Of a stretch of 26,304 nucleotides of DNA, positions 21,055-26,304 are shown one piece after another (within the stretch, counting starts at the first letter, position 1; each line of letters begins with the position of its first letter). The DNA is taken from contig JAHWIN010000026.1 in NCBI GenBank assembly GCA_019322475.1, positions 1-26,304 on the forward strand, given 5' to 3'. The notes beneath the pieces were generated by a model. That model was given only the letters and a program-made list of their open reading frames with translations. It was not told where the DNA came from and ran no database searches. The position numbers were made by a program, and so were the translations under genes. This DNA is from Candidatus Woesearchaeota archaeon. Its GTDB lineage: Archaea; Nanobdellota; Nanobdellia; Woesearchaeales; JACPBV01.

Positions 21055-21678
21055 TCACACCACACGATTCACAAGGCTGCCTATTCCCTCTATCCTTACC
21101 TCTATCCTGTCGCCTTTTTTCATCGGGCCTATCCCTTTAGGGGTTCCTGTAGAGATTATGTCTCCCTGATAAAGGGTCATAACCTTAGAGATAAATGAGA
21201 CTACCTCTTCTACCTTGAAGATAAACTCAGAGGTGCAGGAGTCCTGCTTCAGCTCACCGTTGAGGAAGCTTTGTATCTTCACGTTATTAGGGTCTATGCT
21301 TTTTGTGAGCTTTGGGCCTACAGGGCAGAACGTGTCGAATGATTTTGCCCTTGTCCACTGGCCGTCAAGTTTCTGAAGGTCCCTTGCTGTAACATCATTG
21401 AGGCAGGTAAAGCCTTTGATATAAGACATAGCCCTGCTTACAGGGATGTTCTTTCCCTTTTTCCCGATTACCAAAGCAAGCTCTGCCTCATAATCCACCC
21501 TTTTTGAGATCGAGGGATAGATTATATCCTGGCTGTTCCCTATCAGAGAGGTAGTTGGCTTAAGAAATATTATCGGATGCCTGGGGGTATTCATGCCGAG
21601 CTCTTTTGCATGGCAGTGGTAGTTCAGGCCTACGCAGACTATCTTTGTTGGTTTCTTAGTTAAAAAAGAAAGGGGCAT
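21055..21678 (-). CDS. Fumarylacetoacetate hydrolase (FAH)-family protein
   Basis: FAH-fold proteins hydrolyse or decarboxylate 2,4-diketo acids such as oxaloacetate, acylpyruvates or homoprotocatechuate products, with Mg or Mn. The metal ligands are visible as DYEAELALVIG (E64, E66) and CLNDVTARD (D95); the pocket strand CVGLNYHCHAKELG and the STGTPKGIGPM loop complete the active site. The 207-residue length is that of a bare catalytic domain. It starts 16 bp after the ilvC stop and is transcribed with it. The substrate cannot be inferred; archaeal members next to biosynthetic genes may serve as oxaloacetate or acylpyruvate housecleaning enzymes, which is a guess. Confidence 0.88.
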   Translation of the reverse strand: MPLSFLTKKPTKIVCVGLNYHCHAKELGMNTPRHPIIFLKPTTSLIGNSQDIIYPSISKRVDYEAELALVIGKKGKNIPVSRAMSYIKGFTCLNDVTARDLQKLDGQWTRAKSFDTFCPVGPKLTKSIDPNNVKIQSFLNGELKQDSCTSEFIFKVEEVVSFISKVMTLYQGDIISTGTPKGIGPMKKGDRIEVRIEGIGSLVNRVV

Positions 21679-21693
21679 TTTGTTGTTAAAATG

Positions 21694-22692
21694 CTACTCC
21701 TTCTTAAACAACCTTCTTATCTCTTCGCCGGTCTTCTCTATCTGGTGGTTTCCTATCTCTTCCCTGCTTTTCTTAAGCAAGGGTATCCCTTTCTTGTATT
21801 CTTCGATCCACTCATTTGCGAAGTCGCCGCTTTCCACCCTTTTCAAGGCCTCTTTCATCTTTTCCTTGACTTCAGGGCCGATAATCTTCTTTCCTACTGA
21901 CCACATCCCGTATTCAGCGGTGTTGGAGATGACCTCTGCCATCTTTTTTATCCCGCCCTGCCAGACAAGGTCTACTATAAGCTTCATCTCATGGACGCAT
22001 TCAAAATAAGCCATCTCAGGAGGGTAGCCTGCCTCTACCAGGACCTCGAATCCGCTCTTCATAAGCTCGACAAGGCCTCCGCAAAGGACTGCCTGCTCTC
22101 CAAAGAGATCTTCGTAGGTCTCCTGCTCAAATGTGCATTCTATGACACCTGCTTTTGTGAAATGCATGGCTTTTGCCAATGCCATGGCAGTGTCTTTTGC
22201 CTTTCCAGAAGCGTCCTTATGGACAGCCACCAAAGCAGGGACGCCAAAGCCTTCAAGGTATGCCTTCCTTTCCTCTGTTCCAGGGGCTTTTGGGGCTACC
22301 ATTATCACGTCAACATCTTCCGGAGCTACGATGCGCTTGAAGCAGATGTTGAATCCGTGTGAAAAATATAATGCCTTTCCTGCCTTCATGCTCTGCTTTA
22401 TCTGGCTTTCATATACCTTTGACTGTATCTCGTCAGGAAGAAGTATCTGGATTATGTCTGCCTTCTCTGCTGCCTCTGATATGGTCATAACTTCAAAACC
22501 ATCATCTTTTGCCTTCTGCCAGCTCGGGTTTTTCTTGTCGCCTATCACTTCTGTCTCTCCGATTATGACATTGACTCCTGAATCCTTGAGCATGTTAGCC
22601 TGGGCAGCTCCCTGTGCGCCATAGCCTATCGTAGCTACTGTCTTTCCGCTAAGTATCTCATCATTTACGTCTTCATCATGGAATACTTTCAT
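21694..22692 (-). CDS. ilvC: Ketol-acid reductoisomerase, class I
   Basis: Converts acetolactate or acetohydroxybutyrate to the dihydroxy acids of valine, leucine and isoleucine synthesis. The Rossmann motif is GYGAQG (residues 23-28), the Mg ligands D195 and E199 in YEDLFGEQAVLCGG, and the catalytic H112 in FSHGFNI; the C-terminal HEMKLIVDL knot helices are complete. The 332-residue length is normal for class I. The loop after strand beta2 (IIGETEVIGDKKNPSW) lacks the usual R-x-x-S-x-S phosphate contacts and has two acids. No ilvB, ilvN or ilvD is in the window. A strong GAGGAGGGTGAT ribosome site precedes ATG, and the TATA box is near 22738-22748. Confidence 0.95.
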   Translation of the reverse strand: MKVFHDEDVNDEILSGKTVATIGYGAQGAAQANMLKDSGVNVIIGETEVIGDKKNPSWQKAKDDGFEVMTISEAAEKADIIQILLPDEIQSKVYESQIKQSMKAGKALYFSHGFNICFKRIVAPEDVDVIMVAPKAPGTEERKAYLEGFGVPALVAVHKDASGKAKDTAMALAKAMHFTKAGVIECTFEQETYEDLFGEQAVLCGGLVELMKSGFEVLVEAGYPPEMAYFECVHEMKLIVDLVWQGGIKKMAEVISNTAEYGMWSVGKKIIGPEVKEKMKEALKRVESGDFANEWIEEYKKGIPLLKKSREEIGNHQIEKTGEEIRRLFKKE

Positions 22693-22737
22693 AGTATCAC
22701 CCTCCTCATTAGTGGTTCTTTAAGAAAATCAGGCAGA

Positions 22738-22755
22738 GTATATAAAGTTAACTTT
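22738..22755 (-). promoter_or_regulatory. ilvC promoter with AAAGTTAACTTT palindrome
   Basis: The minus-strand TATA box ACTTTATATAC (about 22738-22748) is overlapped on its upstream side by a perfect 12-bp palindrome, AAAGTTAACTTT (22744-22755). The overlap with the TBP/TFB site suggests an operator. A T-rich stretch just upstream (TTTTTCAATTTTTC, minus) ends the gene before it. Confidence 0.4.
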
Positions 22756-22805
22756 GAAAAATTGAAAAAGTTACAGCAAAATATATCCGAAATTAATGCA
22801 GAAGA

Positions 22806-23300
22806 TTACATCCTCAACACTTCGATAACCTTCCTGAATATGCCCTTGGGCTTTTCTGTTTCCTGCTCGTGCATTTCCAGCTCTTCTGACAGCCTTTGGT
22901 CATAGCTCTCTATCCTGTAGTTTATGTCGTCTATCTTCTCGTTGAGCATCTTAAGGTCTATCTTGAGGAGCCTCTTGTTGGTTATGAGAAGCGCCTTGTC
23001 ATAGGCTTTGCTTATGAACAGGTTGTGGAGCTTGTCGGAGCTGATCCCTTTTTTTATCACCCTGTCGACAAATTGCTTCCATCCCCTTGACATGGTATCG
23101 TCCCTGGGGCTTAGCTTAAAGATTATCCCTATGTTCTTATATCCTGCTGCAAAATTATCTATGTCTTCCTTATACAGGCTGAAGTCATCCTCAAGGCATT
23201 TCATGTCTGTTGCGCTTAGCCTGCTGTTGAACATCATCAGTGACAGCATACATTCCTTATTCAGGCTTATCCCTTTTATCATAGAAACTGTGCCTTCCAT
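22806..23300 (-). CDS. Helical protein of unknown function
   Basis: No family is recognised. It has 164 residues and is mostly alpha-helical. Residues 1-110 look globular (two helical bundles, with a basic-aromatic segment RGWKQFVDRVIKKG in the middle). About 112-150 form a coiled coil (KMLNEKIDDINYRIESYDQRLSEELEMHEQE). The final segment KGIFRKVIEVLRM is amphipathic and could touch membrane or a partner. The ATG follows GGGAGGT by about 10 bp and lies 16 bp after the stop of the zinc-ribbon gene, so the two share a transcript. Confidence 0.7.
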   Translation of the reverse strand: MEGTVSMIKGISLNKECMLSLMMFNSRLSATDMKCLEDDFSLYKEDIDNFAAGYKNIGIIFKLSPRDDTMSRGWKQFVDRVIKKGISSDKLHNLFISKAYDKALLITNKRLLKIDLKMLNEKIDDINYRIESYDQRLSEELEMHEQETEKPKGIFRKVIEVLRM

Positions 23301-23316
23301 TTTTGGTATTACCTCC

Positions 23317-23469
23317 CTATAAAAGCCTTGAGCTGCATTTTAAGCAGACATGGCACTTGTGGCCCTTATCATATCTTGTAGTTAAGCCTAAGACTATCTT
23401 AGCCTTGCAGCCGGGGCATTTAGGCTCTAAGGCCTCCACATTATCAAAAACATTTATCAGATTCCCCAC
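23317..23469 (-). CDS. Small 50-residue zinc-ribbon protein
   Basis: Found by reading the minus strand: a GTG-initiated frame of 50 codons that ends in TAG. Metal-binding pairs are KCPGC (C18, C21) and KCHVCLKC (C39, C42, C45), separated by 17 residues, the layout of a zinc ribbon with an extra cysteine. The first 16 residues (VGNLINVFDNVEALEP) may form a helix. The TATA box ATTATTTAAAC (23495-23505, minus) lies 26-36 bp before the GTG, so a leaderless GTG start fits; the only stop-free alternative upstream ends at a TAA two codons away. It leads a two-gene operon with the helical protein. Single zinc ribbons of this size often bind RNA, RNA polymerase or protein partners; which one is unknown. 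Confidence 0.7.
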   Translation of the reverse strand: MGNLINVFDNVEALEPKCPGCKAKIVLGLTTRYDKGHKCHVCLKCSSRLL

Positions 23470-23505
23470 TTTAGCTTAAATTATGGAGGAGCTAGTTTAA
23501 ATAAT

Positions 23506-23740
23506 TTTCGCATTTTGTGGAGTTGTTGCCCAAACCAGAGAGAAGCCATAGAAAAAAATTTTACATGGGATTGTGGGGCTGCTGAAAGCTTACATCTGAT
23601 TAGGCTGATGCTTGGGGTTGTGAACAAGATTCCTTATCGGGATAAAACTGAACACAAAAATTGGAAAAACAAAAGATTTATATATTATATAGCATTCTTT
23701 TGAATATACCTATTATAATAAATATGTTGGGGGGGTAATA
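23506..23740 (+). promoter_or_regulatory. Intergenic region with TATA box for the winged-helix gene
   Basis: No convincing gene lies here. The TATA box TTTATATA (23677-23684) would start transcription near 23705, giving a leader that includes the G7 run at 23729-23735. The 170 bp before it contain three CTGA strings and one CTGATGC but no full C/D box set. A 62-codon frame (23515-23703) has no ribosome site or familiar sequence and overlaps the TATA box; it is not called. Confidence 0.45.
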
Positions 23741-23791
23741 AAAATCAACGATAATAATATATTTAATGTCTTTTTTAGGGAAAAGCCTGCC

Positions 23792-24013
23792 ATGATGCTG
23801 GTAAACCTGAAGAACGCTAAAGATGAGATCTATGCGTCAAGCCTTGCAAAGGAGATCGACTGCACCTATTCCCATGTTGTCAAGATACTGCAGGAGATGG
23901 AAAAATCAGGGCTGATAAATTTTGAGAAGCAGGGAAGGCTAAAGCTTCTTACCCTTACAAAAAAAGGGCAGGAGATAGCAGAGCATATAAACAACATAAG
24001 GCTGGCCCTTTAA
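23792..24013 (+). CDS. Winged-helix DNA-binding protein (MarR-like), N-terminus uncertain
   Basis: A small regulator consisting of one winged-helix domain: helices around NLKNAKDEIYASSLAKEI, recognition helix TYSHVVKILQEMEKSGLINF, and the wing EKQGRLKLLTLTKKGQEIAEHI. The frame stays open upstream of the first ATG, and the upstream codons (IFNVFFREKPAMM) read like the normal first helix of such proteins, so the true N-terminus is probably near 23740. No ATG, GTG or TTG is in frame there. An ATG at 23724 is out of frame by one base because of the G7 tract that follows it. The start is therefore either an unusual ATA/ATC codon after a GGGGGGG ribosome site, or the tract is one G short. It converges on the DHH gene, 16 bp away. 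Confidence 0.75.
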   Translation: MMLVNLKNAKDEIYASSLAKEIDCTYSHVVKILQEMEKSGLINFEKQGRLKLLTLTKKGQEIAEHINNIRLAL

Positions 24014-24029
24014 GGCTGTACCCTGCCTT

Positions 24030-25448
24030 TTAGTGCACTTTTTCTTCTAATGCGTAACTGTCCAGAATCTCTTTAGCATTACTGATAAATTCTTCTACTG
24101 ACTCTTCCTTTATCATGGCGCCTGCTGCAAATGCGTGGCCTCCTGCCTCCCCGCCTACCTTAGAAGCTATCTCTTTTATCACTTCCCTAAGGTCTATCTC
24201 TTTTTCCCTTCCGCTAAGCCTGAGGCTAACCTTGTAATAGCCGTTGATCATGTCAGCCATGGACATTATGAGGGTTCCCTCCTTAAGCTCGTTTGACCTT
24301 GAGAGTATGGAAGCAAGAGTCCCTATTATGCTGCCCCTTATGTCGCTTCCGGCATTGATTATGACATAGCCTTTTCCCCTTATGATGCTTCCTCCTTCAG
24401 GATTATCCTTATACCAGTTTATGGCGTTTATGATCTCCCTCTTATAACCTACAAGGCTTTTTACTGCCCTTTCCTTGTTTTTCTTGTCTCCAAGGCAGGC
24501 GCCTATGCCTAAAGAGGCCTTGTCCAGCCTTCCGCATGCATTCAGCAATGTTGAGAACTCCTTGGCGTCCCTAAATGGGCTCTCTTTCTTCTCTTCATTA
24601 AGTATATATACATTTCCAAGAACATCTTCGGGGCTGGCTTCTCCCATCCTCTGCATTATTATCCCTGAGACAAGCTTCTTTATCTCATCACCTTCAAGAT
24701 GGACCAGCTTCCTCCATACAGTGCCGTTCTTAAGCCTTATCCCTAAGCTTCTTAAGAACTGGATAGAGCCGCTCTCGCTTCCGCTTACGCCGGGGATGTA
24801 AGGGTCTGTGCAGTATTCCAGAACCTTGTGCAGGGGCCTTGTCTGAGCCCCGAATATCCTTAGGCCTTTTATCACCTTTATCTTTTTCTTCTTTACGGCA
24901 TTGTCAAGTATCTCCTTGTTAAGCTTCAGGAACCCGCCCTTGCTTTCCTGAATGTCCCCTATAGCGCCAACGATGGCTATATGGGCAAGGTCATCTATCT
25001 TTCGGTTAAGGCTTCTTGCAAAAAGGTATACGACGCCTGAGCCGCTTATCTCTTTTCCGCCGTCTATAGAAAACAGGTGGGGGTTTACGTGCACTATGCT
25101 GCTTGAAAGCTTAACCTTTTCGGGCTGGTGGTGGTCAAGGATAAAGACCTGCCTTCCCAGGAACATCTTCTTTATGCAGTTAAGCTGGCCGCTTCCAAGA
25201 TCTGTAAAGACAAATACGTTATAGGGCTCCCTGCTCAGCCTGTCGATCTCTTCCTCACTAAGCTGCTGGACTATGCTAAGGGAGTATTTCCTGTTGTCTG
25301 TATTAAGAGCCCTTACCATTATGGCAGCTGCGCAGATTCCGTCAGCATCCAGATGGGAGACGAGCCTGATGGTCTCTTTCTTGTCAACTTCCTTGAACTT
25401 CTCCAACGATATGGATATATGCTCTTTAAATTGGTCGTAATTGTCCAT
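24030..25448 (-). CDS. RecJ-like DHH/DHHA1 phosphoesterase
   Basis: A single-strand-specific nuclease or phosphoesterase of the archaeal RecJ/GAN type. DHH motifs are SHLDADGICAA (residues 31-41, D34 and D36), FTDLGSG (D83), ILDHHQP (104-110) and GSGVVYLFA; the DHHA1 domain ends with GGEAGGHAFAAG (432-443), which binds the phosphate. The 472-residue length fits archaeal RecJ proteins that act with GINS/MCM or in RNA and DNA 5'-3' degradation; Cas-like or NrnA functions are less likely given the length. The ATG has a TATA box (TTTACATATAAC, minus, 25471-25482) about 28 bp upstream. The T-rich stretch at 24014-24029 separates it from the winged-helix gene. Confidence 0.88.
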   Translation of the reverse strand: MDNYDQFKEHISISLEKFKEVDKKETIRLVSHLDADGICAAAIMVRALNTDNRKYSLSIVQQLSEEEIDRLSREPYNVFVFTDLGSGQLNCIKKMFLGRQVFILDHHQPEKVKLSSSIVHVNPHLFSIDGGKEISGSGVVYLFARSLNRKIDDLAHIAIVGAIGDIQESKGGFLKLNKEILDNAVKKKKIKVIKGLRIFGAQTRPLHKVLEYCTDPYIPGVSGSESGSIQFLRSLGIRLKNGTVWRKLVHLEGDEIKKLVSGIIMQRMGEASPEDVLGNVYILNEEKKESPFRDAKEFSTLLNACGRLDKASLGIGACLGDKKNKERAVKSLVGYKREIINAINWYKDNPEGGSIIRGKGYVIINAGSDIRGSIIGTLASILSRSNELKEGTLIMSMADMINGYYKVSLRLSGREKEIDLREVIKEIASKVGGEAGGHAFAAGAMIKEESVEEFISNAKEILDSYALEEKVH

Positions 25449-25490
25449 CTTTAATCATGCCACAAAAAAAGTTATATGTAAATGAATATA

Positions 25491-25524
25491 GGCGCTTTTG
25501 AGATATGCGCCCTGCCTAAGCAGG
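25491..25524. repeat. Two adjacent small hairpins
   Basis: GGCGC (25491-25495) pairs with GCGCC (25507-25511) and CCTGC (25511-25515) with GCAGG (25520-25524), loop CTAA. On the plus strand A7 follows at 25527-25533, so they are not a plus-strand terminator. They lie between the divergent DHH and ZPR1 promoters. Confidence 0.45.
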
Positions 25525-25583
25525 ATAAAAAAATGGTATGAAGCTTGTTTATATATTTATTGGGATTATAATCAAGTGGTAAA

Positions 25584-25670
25584 ATGAGAGTGTGGAAACA
25601 AAAGACGGAAGCTCCTGCCTGTCCAGAAGGAAACGGATCTGCAAATAAAAAACCAAACCGAAACATATAA
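25584..25670 (+). CDS. Possible 28-residue peptide gene
   Basis: A strong TATA box (TTTATATATTTA, about 25548-25559) lies about 30 bp before this ATG, the spacing used by other genes here. The frame encodes a basic, polar 28-residue peptide beginning MRVWKQKTEAP with no known motif, and its stop overlaps the TATA box of the ZPR1 gene. The promoter could equally belong to a short non-coding RNA or serve as a second ZPR1 promoter. Support is limited to promoter position. Confidence 0.25.
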   Translation: MRVWKQKTEAPACPEGNGSANKKPNRNI

Positions 25671-25695
25671 AAATATTATGCGTTATTTCTACGTT

Positions 25696-26223
25696 ATGTC
25701 GGAAAGTGCAGAAGAAGTATCAGGGGAGACCTGCCCCATATGCAGGGAGAAGACGCTTACATTATCTGAATCTGAGACAGAGGTTCCTTATTTCGGAAAG
25801 ATATTTATCTTTTCCATGTCATGCTCAAGCTGCAAGTACCACAAGGCTGATATCGAATGCGCAGAGAAGCATGAGCCTTCAAAGTACACTTTTGAGATAA
25901 GCTCTGAAGATGACATGAAGGTAAGAGTAGTCAAGAGCTCTGAAGCTACGATCAAGATACCGCATATAACAACCATAACGCCGGGGCCTGCCTCCAACGG
26001 ATATATAACAAACATAGAAGGGATATTAAGCAGGGTAAAGAAGCAGGTGGAGACGGCAAGGGACACAGCAGAGGAGCAGGAAGACCGGAAGAAAGCGAAG
26101 AACATGCTCAAGAAGATTACTAACATAATGTGGGGAAGGCAAAGCCAGAAGATAGTAATAGAAGACCCCTCAGGGAATTCTGCGATAATAAGCGAGAAGG
26201 CGGTAAAGGGGAAGCTGAAGTAG
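25696..26223 (+). CDS. ZPR1-type zinc-finger protein
   Basis: A single ZPR1 module. The zinc finger is CPICREKTLTLSESETEVPYFGKIFIFSMSC read as C14, C17 and a CSSC pair (about C44, C47), with the family hallmark PYFGKIFI between. The following beta-rich domain (residues 60-110) and a helical segment (TNIEGILSRVKKQVETARD) complete the module. Eukaryotic ZPR1 has two modules and binds translation factor eEF1A; archaeal proteins have one, and the archaeal role is not settled. The frame extends to an ATG at 25678, but the TATA box (CATATAAAAAT, 25664-25674) lies about 28 bp before the ATG at 25696, which is chosen. A T6 tract after the stop ends transcription. Confidence 0.88.
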   Translation: MSESAEEVSGETCPICREKTLTLSESETEVPYFGKIFIFSMSCSSCKYHKADIECAEKHEPSKYTFEISSEDDMKVRVVKSSEATIKIPHITTITPGPASNGYITNIEGILSRVKKQVETARDTAEEQEDRKKAKNMLKKITNIMWGRQSQKIVIEDPSGNSAIISEKAVKGKLK

Positions 26224-26304
26224 GGTTTTTTCTTTTTCTTGGAGAGGTTGTGCTGATCCCTGTTTTGGCAATAAAGAATTAGCTTAACTGTTTGTCGCTT
26301 TTAG
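26224..26304 (+). terminator. T-rich terminator after ZPR1 and window end
   Basis: GGTTTTTTCTTTTTCTTGG follows the stop codon. The last 60 bases hold no gene that can be called. Confidence 0.5.

Noticed and set aside
23590..23640. C/D-box-like strings (CTGA x3, CTGATGC)
   Set aside because: No ordered C, D', C', D set with guide spacing was found.
23515..23703. 62-codon plus-strand frame
   Set aside because: GTG start without promoter spacing or ribosome site, runs through the TATA box of the winged-helix gene, no motif.
24030..25448. Bacterial-type NrnA or a CRISPR-linked DHH nuclease
   Set aside because: Length and motif spacing fit archaeal RecJ-like proteins better, and no cas genes or cyclic-nucleotide signalling domains are present.
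25472..25666. 64-codon minus-strand frame upstream of the DHH gene
   Set aside because: Covers promoters of both divergent genes and has no ribosome site or familiar sequence.

Overview
The window is archaeal chromosome. Most genes start 22-30 bp downstream of a TATA-like box with little or no leader, genes inside or behind longer leaders carry GGTGAT- or GGAGG-type Shine-Dalgarno sequences, and transcripts end in T-rich tracts. The families are archaeal: type II methionine aminopeptidase, RIO1 kinase, NurA, type II GAPDH, TrmB and DtxR regulators, a ZPR1 protein and a RecJ-like DHH protein. Two tRNA genes carry several short introns each. The mix suits a small-genome, DPANN-like archaeon, but the lineage cannot be fixed from this sequence. 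There are no rRNAs, CRISPR arrays or recognisable insertion sequences.

Layout. 1-272: a row of five hairpins ahead of map. 1223-3163 (minus): a site-2 protease, a coiled-coil protein and RIO1 kinase. 3164-3473: intergenic, with its own TATA box and a very stable hairpin pair, probably a small RNA. 3474-4826 (minus): an A+T-rich ORFan. 4936-6012 (minus) and 6090-6992 (plus): NurA-like nuclease diverging from quinolinate synthase. 7065-7409: tRNA-Ile(GAU) with three introns and, on the opposite strand, tRNA-Asn(GUU) with two introns. 7435-9144 (minus): two exported or membrane-anchored proteins, one an M64-like metallopeptidase. 9178-11173 (minus): a radical SAM protein and a CDP-alcohol phosphatidyltransferase.

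11327-14701 (minus) is a glycolytic block: phosphofructokinase, class II aldolase and archaeal type II GAPDH. The kinase has the residue pair typical of PPi-dependent enzymes. Diverging from it is a sugar-nucleotidyltransferase with an N-terminal ribbon-helix-helix domain; a tandem 10-bp repeat lies between the two promoters. 15726-17326 (minus) is a radical SAM plus orotate phosphoribosyltransferase operon that diverges from a TrmB-like regulator, with an inverted repeat between the two TATA boxes. 18406-20757 (plus) is a dtxR-feoA-feoB iron operon behind a perfect DtxR-type palindrome. 21055-22692 (minus) holds ilvC and an FAH-family gene. 22806-23469 (minus) holds a small zinc-ribbon gene and a helical protein. 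The right end has a winged-helix protein, a RecJ-like DHH phosphoesterase and a ZPR1 zinc-finger protein.

The most unusual content is the tRNA pair. Five introns of 13-31 nt interrupt the anticodon stem and loop, the stem/variable-loop junction, the D-loop and the T-loop; four of the five fit bulge-helix-bulge geometry well, and removing all five restores two textbook tRNAs. One 13-nt intron is also nearly fully complementary to the D-arm of its own tRNA. Other items worth checking are the RHH-nucleotidyltransferase fusion, the RNA candidates at 3320-3395 and 18271-18360, and a G7 tract that separates a winged-helix gene from its only in-reach ATG.
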